The notes under the pieces were generated by a model that searched no databases, had not been told where the DNA came from, and saw only the letters and a program-made list of their open reading frames with translations. Positions 7,921-16,184 of a stretch of 64,000 nucleotides of DNA are shown here, piece by piece; position 1 is the first letter of the stretch; each line of letters starts with the position of its first letter. This DNA comes from JANQMX01 sp965247175 (lineage in GTDB: Bacteria > Pseudomonadota > Alphaproteobacteria > Kiloniellales > DSM-21159). The position numbers and the translations under genes are program-made. The stretch lies in contig OZ252006.1 in assembly GCA_965247175.1 (NCBI GenBank), positions 4,030,001-4,094,000 on the forward strand. Direction: 5' to 3'.

Positions 7921-9357
7921 CTAGCGGACCGGCGGCTGGCGGTTGACCACGGCCGAGATCGGCGCCAGCACCACGCCGCGTTCGGCCAGCTCGGCAATCC
8001 AGACGTTGAGGCGCTCGATCGTCACCGGATAAGGCTGCGCCAGGGCGACCGCGGCCCCCTTGGTAAGGGCCAGGCGCTCGATGCGGTTGAGCTTGGCGTC
8101 GATGGCGGCCCGGTTGGCCGAAGGCTCGTCGATCATGTCCTCGCTGTAGGCCGCGGGAACCTCCAACTCGCGGGCCAGATCGAAGCCCAAGCTGCCGGCG
8201 GTCGCCCGGTCGTCGACGAACAGCAGGCCCTGCTGGGCGATGTCCTCGAGAACCGGGCTCAAGGACTGGCGCCGGGTCAGCAAGCGGGAGCCCATGCGGC
8301 CGGTCAGCCCGACGAAGCTGTTGCCGCGCGACAGCACCCAGTCGAAGCGCTTGCGGTTCTCCTCCTCGCTCAGCACCGTCATGATGGCCTGCGGGCCGGG
8401 GTCGTCGAGCGGGTAGGTCGAGGGCTCCATATAGAGGTCGAGCAGGACCTCATGGCCGTTGACCCGGGCCAGCCCGATCCAACTGGCCAGGTTGCGCGCG
8501 TAAGGGCTGAAGGAGAGCGAGACCTCCGGCGGCAGGGAGCGGATGGCGGCCTCGGTCACACCGTCCGACATGCCGAGACCCGTCATGACGATGGCAACCC
8601 GGGGGCGGCTGTCCTCTTCCAGGAAATAGGCCGAGAAACGCTGCCAGGGCGGGGAGGCTTCGTTGGCTGTCTGCGCGGCGCTCGGCGTCTCGGGGGCCCG
8701 GAAGGCCTGCTGCACGGGTTCTTGGGCCGGCGCTTCCTCCGTCATGGTCTCTGCCTCGACGGGGGCAGGGGGGCTCTCCTGCTGAGCAGTTTGCGGCGGT
8801 TCTGGCGGCGCAACGCTGGCAGTGTCCGGCTCAGTCGGCTGATCTTGGCTCGGGACCTGTGCGCTGTGCCCATTCACCTCGCTGGTCGCCGCCACCGGCT
8901 GCATGACATCCTGGGCCTCCGGCTCGCGCTCTGCGGCCTGTCGCGCCGTGGTGTCGTCGGATGCGCTGTCCGTCGGCTGGCTGGCTTCGTTGGGCGAGGC
9001 TGCGGCCTGGGCGCTCTCTTCGCCCGCGTCTGCCGTCGGTTGCTCGTCGTCTTCGGTCGCGGCGGTGTCTTCGCTTTGTGGGGGCTTGGCTTCCGAGGTG
9101 GAGGCTGGCTCCGACGGGGTGATTGCCTCCGGCTCGGCTTGCTCTGCTGCCGCCTGTTCAACGGCCGCGTCTTCGCCGGCCGGCTGCTGCTCCGCGGCTT
9201 CTTCCTGCGGGGCTGGGGACTCGCTGAAGGCGACGACATAGCCGGTCAGGCTGCCGGCGAGGAGCAAGAAGACTCCCCAGGCCGCCAAAGCGGTCCCTAG
9301 TCCGCGACGCTGATCTTTCCAGATCGACAAAGCTGCTCTCCCCGGCGGCTTGGTCAC
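7921..9357 (-). CDS. divergent polysaccharide deacetylase family protein (DUF610/YibQ-like)
   Basis: 478 residues. One N-terminal transmembrane helix (about 22-45) is followed by roughly 175 residues of low-complexity Ala/Glu/Pro/Gln sequence, probably a disordered periplasmic linker. The divergent polysaccharide deacetylase domain (PF04748) covers about 245-470. Recognisable segments are PRVAIVMTGLGMSD, SLSFSPYARNL, GHEVLLDLYMEP, FVDDRATAGS and the C-terminal APISAVV. The usual GLG-type first strand and the Asp/His positions are kept in outline. YibQ-like proteins are encoded next to envC and ctpA in many Proteobacteria, consistent with a role in peptidoglycan turnover or division, but the activity is not established. 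Confidence 0.9.
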   Translation of the reverse strand: MTKPPGRAALSIWKDQRRGLGTALAAWGVFLLLAGSLTGYVVAFSESPAPQEEAAEQQPAGEDAAVEQAAAEQAEPEAITPSEPASTSEAKPPQSEDTAATEDDEQPTADAGEESAQAAASPNEASQPTDSASDDTTARQAAEREPEAQDVMQPVAATSEVNGHSAQVPSQDQPTEPDTASVAPPEPPQTAQQESPPAPVEAETMTEEAPAQEPVQQAFRAPETPSAAQTANEASPPWQRFSAYFLEEDSRPRVAIVMTGLGMSDGVTEAAIRSLPPEVSLSFSPYARNLASWIGLARVNGHEVLLDLYMEPSTYPLDDPGPQAIMTVLSEEENRKRFDWVLSRGNSFVGLTGRMGSRLLTRRQSLSPVLEDIAQQGLLFVDDRATAGSLGFDLARELEVPAAYSEDMIDEPSANRAAIDAKLNRIERLALTKGAAVALAQPYPVTIERLNVWIAELAERGVVLAPISAVVNRQPPVR

Positions 9358-9373
9358 CGGGCCATAGCACTAT

Positions 9374-9404
9374 GTCGCGAGCCTGGCTAGCGCCAGGCTG
9401 CGAC
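9374..9404 (-). terminator. long intergenic hairpin between ctpA and the deacetylase-like gene
   Basis: AGCCTGGC (9380-9387) and GCCAGGCT (9392-9399) form an 8-bp stem with a TAGC loop. It is extended by GTCGC/GCGAC to about 13 bp with one bulged base. No T-run follows on either strand, so it could be a processing or stability hairpin that changes expression within the operon rather than a true terminator. Confidence 0.4.
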
Positions 9405-9419
9405 GATACAGCTAGTGTT

Positions 9420-10715
9420 TTAGTTGGTGTTCGTCGTTTCGCCTTTGAACAGCGACAGGCCGCGCAGCAGGTCGACGGCGCGGGCCAGCTGATAGTCCGT
9501 AAGTGCCTGGTCTTCCCGCGCCTCGGCTTCTGGGGTCTCGCCCTCCTCGCCGTTGTCGTTCTCAAGATGCCCGCGCAGGCTGGCTTCGTTGCGGTTGGGC
9601 AGCTGATCTACGTCCTCGAGGCGCGCCTGCTCGACGATGATGTCCGGGTCGATGCCGCGCGCCTGAATGGAGCGGCCGCTCGGCGTGTAGTAGCGTGCGG
9701 TGGTCAGGCGCATGGCGCCGTTGCCGGGCAGCGGCATCACGGTCTGCACGGAGCCCTTGCCGAAGGAGGGAGTGCCCATGACGATGGCGCGGCGGTGGTC
9801 CTGCAGCGCGCCCGCGACGATCTCGGAGGCCGAGGCTGAGCCGCCGTTGATCAGGACCACCAGCGGCAGGCCGCCCGTCAGATCGCCGGTGGTGGCGTTT
9901 TCACGCGTGGCGTCGTCCGTCTCGCGTCCGCGGGTGGAGACAATCTCTCCGCGCTCCAGGAAGGCGTCCGAAACGTTGATCGCTTCGCGCAGCAGGCCAC
10001 CGGGGTTGTTGCGCAGATCGATGACGAAACCAATCAGCTCGTCGCCCATCTCGGCCTTCAGCTTGTCGATGGCCAATTCCAGGCCGGGCGAGGTCTGCTC
10101 GTTGAAGCGGGTGATGCGGATATAGCCGATGCCACCCTCTTCGCTGCGGCTGCGCACGGAGCTGACGGTGATGCGGTCGCGCACCAGGGTGAGGTCGAAG
10201 GGCTCCTGCTCGCCGCGCCGGATGGTTACCTTGAGTTCCGTGTTGATCGGGCCGCGCATGCGCTCGACCGCTTCCGACAGGGTCAGCCCGAGCACCGCTT
10301 CGCCGTCGAGATGGGTGATATAGTCGCCTGCTTCGACGCCGGCCCGGCTGGCCGGTGTATCGTCGATCGGCGCCACCACCTTGACCACGCCGTTCTCCAT
10401 GGTGACCTCGATGCCGAGCCCGCCGAACTCGCCCTTGGTCTCGACTTGCATCTCCTGGAAGTTCTTGGCGCTGAGGTAGCTCGAATGGGGGTCGAGATGG
10501 GTCAGCATTCCGCGGATGGCCGCCTCAATCAAAACTTCGTCATCCACCTGCTCGACATAGTCGGCGCGGACCCGACTAAAGACCTCGGCGAAGAGTTTCA
10601 GCTTGTCGTAGACATCGCCTTCGTCGGCCTGCGGTCGGTCGATCAGCGCCGGCGCCAGGGTGATGACGAAGACTGCGGCGCATGCCGCTATAGAGACTCT
10701 TTTCCAGATGGTCAT
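9420..10715 (-). CDS. ctpA: S41-family carboxy-terminal processing protease
   Basis: 431 residues from the ATG at 10715, with an N-terminal signal/anchor (residues 5-22). A PDZ domain (about 95-175) leads into the S41 serine protease domain. The catalytic dyad is read as Ser295 (GGSASASE) and Lys320 (PSFGKGSVQ), 25 residues apart as in the family. IDLRNNPGG precedes the nucleophile. The C-terminal tail is acidic. Its start shares one base with the envC stop (TGATG), so the two are translationally coupled. In Gram-negatives CtpA/Prc degrades peptidoglycan hydrolases and other periplasmic proteins. The neighbour EnvC supports a cell-wall role. Confidence 0.95.
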   Translation of the reverse strand: MTIWKRVSIAACAAVFVITLAPALIDRPQADEGDVYDKLKLFAEVFSRVRADYVEQVDDEVLIEAAIRGMLTHLDPHSSYLSAKNFQEMQVETKGEFGGLGIEVTMENGVVKVVAPIDDTPASRAGVEAGDYITHLDGEAVLGLTLSEAVERMRGPINTELKVTIRRGEQEPFDLTLVRDRITVSSVRSRSEEGGIGYIRITRFNEQTSPGLELAIDKLKAEMGDELIGFVIDLRNNPGGLLREAINVSDAFLERGEIVSTRGRETDDATRENATTGDLTGGLPLVVLINGGSASASEIVAGALQDHRRAIVMGTPSFGKGSVQTVMPLPGNGAMRLTTARYYTPSGRSIQARGIDPDIIVEQARLEDVDQLPNRNEASLRGHLENDNGEEGETPEAEAREDQALTDYQLARAVDLLRGLSLFKGETTNTN

Positions 10716-12097
10716 CAGCCTTGCTTTCTCGCGTCTAATTGAGCGACCCAGGGGAGCGGATTGATAGGCTGCCCGTCGCGTCTTAACTCGAAGTAAAGTC
10801 GGTGATTTACAGCCTCGTCTATCGCCATGGCTCCGATCGGTTCCCCGGCCAAGAGCCACTGGCCGAGCACGGCATCAATGCGGTCCATTCCCGAGAGTAG
10901 GCTATGATATGCACCGTCGTGTTCGATGATCAAGATGAGGCCATACCCGCGAAAAGGTCCCGCATACACCACTTTGCCGTCGAACGGCGCCACGATCTGC
11001 GCGCCGGAACGCGTCTCGACCGTCAGCCCTTGTACGCCGCCCGAGCCAGCCTCGTTACTGGGCTCGTTGAATTGGGCGACAATGCGACCGCGGGCCGGCC
11101 AGGTCAGGGTACCTTGTTGGTCGGGAAAGGACCGCAGGTTGGCCGGGCGCAGGTCGGCCCTTAGGGTGGCCTCCTCGCCCGCGTCGGCGAAAGCCACCGA
11201 TTCCTGAAGCTGCTCCTCGGCTTCGGCCGCTTGGCGGCGAGCCTCGTCTTCTTCAGCCTTGCGCGCCGCTTCCAGGCGCAGGGTCGCCTCGACCAGGCGT
11301 TGCTGCTCGATGACGCGGCGCCGCGCCTTCTCCTCTTCGCCAATGCGCTCGATCAGGTCGCGCAAATCGTCGGCCTGGTCGGCCAGGGTCGCGACTCGCT
11401 GCTGGGCACCCTGGGCGCGCCGGCGCAGGCTGGACTCGAGCTGGGTCTTGCGGCCGATCAGGCCGAGCAGCGCCTTCTGTTCGCGGGCCAGGTCGCGCGC
11501 CGTGTCGTCCAGGCTCTGCCGCTGGGCAACGATGTCTTCGCGGAGCGATTCGAGCTCTCGGAGCTCGCCGCGCAGGCGGGTCGCCTCCTGCTGCAGCTGC
11601 GGCGCCGCATAGTTCAACAGCATGGCGCCGCGGACGCTGTCGAGCGGCGGCCGCGGGGCCAAAAGCAGGGCGTCCGGCGGTTGCAGGGCGATGCGCTGCA
11701 AGGCGCCCAGCACCTGGTCGAGGCGCAGGCGCGTGACTTCCATGCGATTGAACTTGCGCAGCGCCTCGCTCTGCATGACCGCGACGGTGACTTCCAGGGC
11801 GCTAAGCTCGCTTTCCAGGTCCTGGGTGCGGCGGGCCGCGGAGATGGTGGCTTCCCTGAGCGCCAGAATTTCGCCACGAACCTGCTCCGCCTGGCGGGTC
11901 AGCTCGGCGCGGGTCTTGGCGCCTTCGTCCAGCTCGCGCTCGATGGAGCGCAGTTTCTTCTCGACCCGGTCCGATTGCTGGGCGTCGGCCGGAGCGACGG
12001 CCAGGATGGCGCCGAGGATGGCCGTCGCTAGGCCGCAGGTGAGGCGGCCTGCTCCGCCGCAGGCTTTCGTGGGTGGTGCGGCAGCGCGTCCTGCCAC
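10715..12097 (-). CDS. envC: EnvC-like murein hydrolase activator with degenerate LytM domain
   Basis: 460 residues with a GTG start that overlaps the gpmI stop by one base (TAGTG). A signal peptide ends near APADAQ. Long coiled coils run from about 45 to 285. A LytM/M23-like domain fills the C-terminal 125 residues. Its zinc ligands are missing: the expected HxxxD site reads GGVQGLTVET, and the final HxH region reads HRLYFEL. It therefore cannot be an active endopeptidase, as in E. coli EnvC, which activates AmiA/AmiB amidases at the septum. It is coupled upstream to gpmI and downstream to ctpA. Confidence 0.92.
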   Translation of the reverse strand: MAGRAAAPPTKACGGAGRLTCGLATAILGAILAVAPADAQQSDRVEKKLRSIERELDEGAKTRAELTRQAEQVRGEILALREATISAARRTQDLESELSALEVTVAVMQSEALRKFNRMEVTRLRLDQVLGALQRIALQPPDALLLAPRPPLDSVRGAMLLNYAAPQLQQEATRLRGELRELESLREDIVAQRQSLDDTARDLAREQKALLGLIGRKTQLESSLRRRAQGAQQRVATLADQADDLRDLIERIGEEEKARRRVIEQQRLVEATLRLEAARKAEEDEARRQAAEAEEQLQESVAFADAGEEATLRADLRPANLRSFPDQQGTLTWPARGRIVAQFNEPSNEAGSGGVQGLTVETRSGAQIVAPFDGKVVYAGPFRGYGLILIIEHDGAYHSLLSGMDRIDAVLGQWLLAGEPIGAMAIDEAVNHRLYFELRRDGQPINPLPWVAQLDARKQG

Positions 12098-13683
12098 TAC
12101 TCGGCGGCCCTGCGCGCTGCGCGGCCCGGAAGCAGAGAGCGTCCTTCCATCTCGGCCGGCTGCTCGACACCCATAATGTCGAGTAACGTCGGCGCGATGT
12201 CGGCGAGCCGCCCGTCCGAGAGCGGTCCGTCCTCGGCTGCGCCGCCGATCAGGACCGCCGGCACCTTGTTCATGGTATGTGCCGTATGCGCCTGTCCGCT
12301 TTGGGGATCCTGCATCATCTCGGCATTGCCGTGATCGGCAGTGACGAAGAGGGCGCCGCCGGCCTTGCGCACCGCGGCTTCCAGCCGGCCCAGGCAGGTA
12401 TCGACGGTCTCGATGGCCTTGATGGCCGCCTCGAGAACGCCGGTGTGGCCGACCATGTCCGGATTGGCGTAGTTGACGACAATCAAGTCGAAGCGGCCGC
12501 TTTCGATGGCCTCAACCAGCCTGTCGGTCACCTCGACGGCCGACATCTCCGGCTTGAGATCGTAGGTTGCGACCTTGGGGCTCGGCACCAGGATGCGCTC
12601 CTCGCCGGCGAAGGGCTCTTCTCGCCCGCCGTTGAGGAAGAAGGTGACGTGCGCGTACTTCTCGGTCTCGGCGATGCGAAGCTGGCTCAGGCCCAGCTTT
12701 CCGGCGGTTTCGCCCAGCGTGTTGGTCAACACCGGTGGCGCGAAGAGGCTGGGCAGCAGCTTATCAAGCGCGGCGGAGTAGGACACCATGCCCAAACAGG
12801 CGGCAAAGCGGATGGGCGTGCCGCGGTCGAACTCGGCGAAATCCGGGTCGATCAGGGCATGCAGCAGCTCCCGCGCCCGATCAGCCCGGAAATTGCCCAT
12901 CAGAATGCCGTCGCCGTCCTGCATCCCGCGGTAGCTGTCGATCACCGTCGGCTGGATGAACTCGTCGTTCTCTTCCCGTACGTACCCGGCCTCTATCGCC
13001 GCTGTAGCGCTGGCGGCATGAAATGCCGATTTCGCAGCGACGATGGCACTGTACCCCTGGGATACGCGCTCCCAGCGCTTGTCCCGGTCCATCGGGTAGT
13101 AACGCCCGCTGACCGTTGCGATCTTTGCCTTGGGCGCCATCTCCTCGAAGCGCGCCATATAGTCCAATGCGCTGCGCGGAGGCGTGTCTCGGCCGTCTAG
13201 AAATGCGTGTACGCATACGGGTACGTCCGCCGCGATCAGGACGTCGGCCAGCGCCGCCAAATGGTCTTGATGGGAGTGGACGCCGCCAGGCGATAAGAGG
13301 CCCATGAGATGGGCCGTGCCGCCGCTGGCCTTGAGCTTGGCGACGAAGTCGCCGAGGGCCGGCATTTCAGCGAGCGTGCGGTCCGCCACCGCCTTATCGA
13401 TGCGCGGCAGGTCTTGCAGCACGATGCGGCCGGCGCCGATATTCATGTGGCCGACCTCGGAGTTGCCCATCTGGCCGGCCGGCAATCCGACCTCGCCTGC
13501 GGAGGCATCGAGAAAGCCGCGCGGTCCGTCCTGCCATAGGCGGTCCCAGACCGGCGTCTTGGCTTGGGCGATGGCGTTGTTTTCCGATGCCTCTCGGTAG
13601 CCGAAGCCGTCCAGAATGCAGAGCACGACGGGCCGGGGACGTTTCCCCCCCGGCTGCCCGCGTGGTGCTTCGCTGCTGCTCAT
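12097..13683 (-). CDS. gpmI: 2,3-bisphosphoglycerate-independent phosphoglycerate mutase
   Basis: 528 residues, typical for iPGM (about 510-550). It interconverts 3- and 2-phosphoglycerate using two Mn ions. Visible hallmarks are metal-binding Asp25 (CILDGFGYRE), the phosphoryl-acceptor Ser75 (GQMGNSEVGHMNIGAGR), DGRDTPPRSA, FRADRARELL, the late metal cluster TADHGNAE and AHTMNKVP. Its stop codon overlaps the GTG of envC, which ties a glycolytic gene to wall-remodelling genes, as is common in alphaproteobacteria. The first ten residues are Ser/Gly-rich and poorly conserved, so the exact start is less certain than the gene. Confidence 0.97.
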   Translation of the reverse strand: MSSSEAPRGQPGGKRPRPVVLCILDGFGYREASENNAIAQAKTPVWDRLWQDGPRGFLDASAGEVGLPAGQMGNSEVGHMNIGAGRIVLQDLPRIDKAVADRTLAEMPALGDFVAKLKASGGTAHLMGLLSPGGVHSHQDHLAALADVLIAADVPVCVHAFLDGRDTPPRSALDYMARFEEMAPKAKIATVSGRYYPMDRDKRWERVSQGYSAIVAAKSAFHAASATAAIEAGYVREENDEFIQPTVIDSYRGMQDGDGILMGNFRADRARELLHALIDPDFAEFDRGTPIRFAACLGMVSYSAALDKLLPSLFAPPVLTNTLGETAGKLGLSQLRIAETEKYAHVTFFLNGGREEPFAGEERILVPSPKVATYDLKPEMSAVEVTDRLVEAIESGRFDLIVVNYANPDMVGHTGVLEAAIKAIETVDTCLGRLEAAVRKAGGALFVTADHGNAEMMQDPQSGQAHTAHTMNKVPAVLIGGAAEDGPLSDGRLADIAPTLLDIMGVEQPAEMEGRSLLPGRAARRAAE

Positions 13684-13723
13684 CGGCCCGGGTTCCTCAT
13701 GCCTGCGCTCCTGCGTGCCGGTG

Positions 13724-14197
13724 TCAATCCCTGTGATAAGGATGCCCGGATAAAATGCAATTGGCCCTATATAGCTGTTCAGCGATCATCGCGCGCGCAA
13801 GGTCATGGGGCCAAGTCATTGCGCCGAGGGACAGCAAAAGGTCGGCCTTGCCGCGCAAGTCTGCGCCATGGCCATCCGCGCCGCCAATCAAGAAGGTGGC
13901 ATCCCGGACGCCTTCGTCGCGCCAGCGGCCCAGGATTGCGGCGAGGTTGCGGCTATCGCAAGTCTTGCCGCGCTCATCGAGCACCACTGTCCGCGCACCG
14001 GGCGGCACCGCGGCCAGCAGCCGCTCGCCCTCGTCCTGTTTCTGTTTTTCGGGGGTCGCGGCCTTGCGCTCGGCAACATCCTTGAAGCTCAAGGGGCCAA
14101 GAGGCTGCCCGGCGCGCAAACGCCGGCTGTAGAGCTCACAAAGCTCCTTGCAGGGCGCGCTCCGCAAGGCGCCCATGGCAATAACGGTCAGACGCAT
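13724..14197 (-). CDS. rlmH: 23S rRNA (pseudouridine-1915-N3) methyltransferase
   Basis: 157 residues from the ATG at 14197, the usual size for this SPOUT methyltransferase. The conserved start MRLTVIAMG, VVLDERGK near the middle, FLIGGADGH (the SAM-binding knot) and the C-terminal EQLYRANCILSGHPYHRD all match RlmH, which methylates pseudouridine 1915 in helix 69 of assembled 70S ribosomes. It lies directly downstream of rsfS, the standard pairing. A 13-residue upstream extension exists but lacks conservation. Confidence 0.96.
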   Translation of the reverse strand: MRLTVIAMGALRSAPCKELCELYSRRLRAGQPLGPLSFKDVAERKAATPEKQKQDEGERLLAAVPPGARTVVLDERGKTCDSRNLAAILGRWRDEGVRDATFLIGGADGHGADLRGKADLLLSLGAMTWPHDLARAMIAEQLYRANCILSGHPYHRD

Positions 14198-14245
14198 GGG
14201 TCTCGGCGGCGGTCCACTACGGCCCGCCGCAGCCACAAAAGTACG

Positions 14246-14680
14246 CTAGGCGCGGGCGCTGCGCTCGATGAGCGGCATGGCCCACATCTTCTCCAGATTG
14301 TAGAAGGCGCGCACCTCGGGACGGAAGACATGGACGATGATATCGCCCGCGTCGATGAGAACCCAGTCCGCCTGCTGCTTACCCTCCAGCCTCACACCGG
14401 TCACGCCGGCATGCTTGAGCTTCTCATGGAGATGCTCGGCCATGGCGGCCACCTGACGGGCCGAGCGCCCGCTGGCGATTACCATGTGATCGGCAATGGA
14501 GGTTTTTCCGGCAAGGTCGATGACGACCAGGTCTTCGGCCTTATCGTCATTCAGCGATTGAGTGACGAGGTGCAGCAACGCCTCGGACTCAGGGCCGAAG
14601 TCGGGCAAGGAGGCCCCTTCGGCGGTTGGCGCGTGTTGCGCCGGTATCGCAGTGTTTATCGTCGGATCTCCATATTGCAC
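14246..14680 (-). CDS. rsfS: ribosomal silencing factor RsfS
   Basis: 144 residues. The RsfS/Iojap core covers about 32-135: LNDDKAEDLVVIDL, SIADHMVIASGRSARQV, GKQQADWVLIDAGDIIVH and VFRPEVRAFYNLEKMW. It binds ribosomal protein L14 and blocks 30S-50S joining when nutrients are short. The N-terminal 30 residues are an unconserved lead. It sits between nadD and rlmH, the conserved bacterial order. Confidence 0.96.
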   Translation of the reverse strand: MQYGDPTINTAIPAQHAPTAEGASLPDFGPESEALLHLVTQSLNDDKAEDLVVIDLAGKTSIADHMVIASGRSARQVAAMAEHLHEKLKHAGVTGVRLEGKQQADWVLIDAGDIIVHVFRPEVRAFYNLEKMWAMPLIERSARA

Positions 14681-14779
14681 GGGCGGTTGCTCCGCCGAGC
14701 CCGCGACACAATAAAACCCTTTCGGCGGTGGAGGGCCGTTCGGAACGCATCAGTGTTGGATACTAAGGCTAGCAAAAAC

Positions 14780-15439
14780 TTACTCAGCCACATCCCCACG
14801 ATTGCGCAATGCCGTCGCCGACAAGGGGTTCAACCGCATCCGGCGGATATATCCCCAGGCCGGTGGCTCCCGCTTCGCCAGGGTCTTGACCGCTCTTCCG
14901 GTCAGGCGTGCCCAAGCGAATTGGCGAGCTGCCTTAGAGGCCACAGCGTTTAAAGTGTAGGAAGGCCGATCGAAAACCGCAATGACGGATCGGTGAAAGA
15001 TTTCTTTCCAATTCTGCCAGCGGTGAATCTGGGCCATGTTGTCGGCCCCCATGATCCAGACGAAGGTGACGCCGGGAAAGCGGGTGGTCAGCGCGCGGAT
15101 GGTATCGGCCGTGGCCTGGGTGCCTAGGGTGCCCTCGATGGCGGTGACGATGAAGCGGGGGTGGCGTGCCTGCCGCTGGGCGCTGGCCATGCGGGCCTTG
15201 AGGGGCGCCATGCCATGGCTGCCCTTCAAGGGATTCTGAGGGCTGACCATCCACCAGACCTCGTCGAGCGACAGCCGTTTGAAGGCGAGCAGCGCGATGT
15301 CTCGGTGTCCGGCGTGGGCCGGGTTGAACGAGCCGCCGAGCAGGCCGATGCGCATGCCGGGGCGCGGCAGATGCCCGCCGAGCGCGCGGCCAAGCGCGCT
15401 CCGGTTCGCGTAGGTCGCTTTGCGCCCGCTCCGTCTCAT
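14780..15439 (-). CDS. nadD: nicotinate-nucleotide adenylyltransferase
   Basis: 219 residues. The nucleotidyltransferase signature GLLGGSFNPAHAGH begins near residue 32, followed by WWMVSPQNPLK and a C-terminal RMRLNPLSATALR segment in place of the common ISSTxIR. It adenylates nicotinate mononucleotide in NAD synthesis. The first 28 residues are a basic extension; an ATG at 15355 (MRIGLLGG) is a possible shorter start. The 5' end overlaps head to head with an unused upstream reading of the oxygenase gene at 15567. Confidence 0.95.
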   Translation of the reverse strand: MRRSGRKATYANRSALGRALGGHLPRPGMRIGLLGGSFNPAHAGHRDIALLAFKRLSLDEVWWMVSPQNPLKGSHGMAPLKARMASAQRQARHPRFIVTAIEGTLGTQATADTIRALTTRFPGVTFVWIMGADNMAQIHRWQNWKEIFHRSVIAVFDRPSYTLNAVASKAARQFAWARLTGRAVKTLAKREPPAWGYIRRMRLNPLSATALRNRGDVAE

Positions 15440-15566
15440 GACCGCTAGGAAGACACGCCTGAAGCCGCGCAGGCAAGAGGAAGCTGTCGCGATCCAGGGC
15501 AGCGTTGAACAGGCCGCGGCGAGCGGCTACCAGGGAGCCGGCCGTTTCAGTCCCGCGGAGTTCATC

Positions 15567-16184
15567 ATGCCCGAGAATCCCCTGCTTCAGACCTTCGCCA
15601 CCCCGGTCTACCAGCGCGTGCTGCCGGGAACTGAGACGGTCAACAAGGGCTTGCGGGAGCTCATCCTCAGCCGCATGCCGCAGGATTGGCAGCCCTCGCG
15701 CAGCGTCATGGGCGGTTGGCATTCGGGCCTGGATTTCTTCAACTGGGGCGGCCAGGACGTCGCTAAGCTCACGCACTGGGTCCAGCAGGGGGTGGGGGAG
15801 ATGAGCCGCGAGTGCCTGCGCGGCAAACTGGAAGGGGCCGAGGTGACGCTCTTCGGCTGGGCCAACGTGCTGTTCGACGGTGGCTTCAACAAGGTCCACG
15901 ACCACGGCGAATACACTTGGTCCGGCGTCTACTATGTCGACATCGGCGAGGCCGGCAGCGACCCCAACAACGGCATCCTGGAGTTCATCGACCCGCGCAG
16001 CGGCGTGGCCGAGGCCATGAAGAAGGTGGTGCGTATCCAACCGACCCCCGGCGGCCTGGTGGTCTTCCCCGGCTGGCTCAAGCACTACGTGCTGCCCTAC
16101 CGCGGCAGCGCGCCGCGCATCTCTGTCGCCTTCAACGTCAAGATCGTGCTGAAGGCGGCCGCCGCCGCCACTGCTACGGCCTAG
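15567..16184 (+). CDS. putative 2OG-Fe(II) oxygenase (TIGR02466-like)
   Basis: 205 residues from the ATG at 15567 ([15 protein letters not shown]). The in-frame reading to 15420 adds an unconserved basic stretch over the nadD start. The family pattern is [15 protein letters not shown], then [19 protein letters not shown], then RISVAFNV. This gives the His ligands and the C-terminal Arg expected for 2-oxoglutarate binding. It is the same fold family as the end of the TPR protein at the left edge. It interrupts the otherwise all-minus-strand proA-nadD order and runs tail to tail into proA with an 11-bp overlap. No substrate can be named. Confidence 0.85.
   Translation: MPENPLLQTFATPVYQRVLPGTETVNKGLRELILSRMPQDWQPSRSVMGGWHSGLDFFNWGGQDVAKLTHWVQQGVGEMSRECLRGKLEGAEVTLFGWANVLFDGGFNKVHDHGEYTWSGVYYVDIGEAGSDPNNGILEFIDPRSGVAEAMKKVVRIQPTPGGLVVFPGWLKHYVLPYRGSAPRISVAFNVKIVLKAAAAATATA

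Noticed and set aside
7903..9300. A 465-codon plus-strand frame with Leu/Arg/Gly-rich sequence.
   Set aside because: Antisense of the deacetylase-like gene. Its hydrophobic look comes from the Ala/Glu/Pro linker read backwards.
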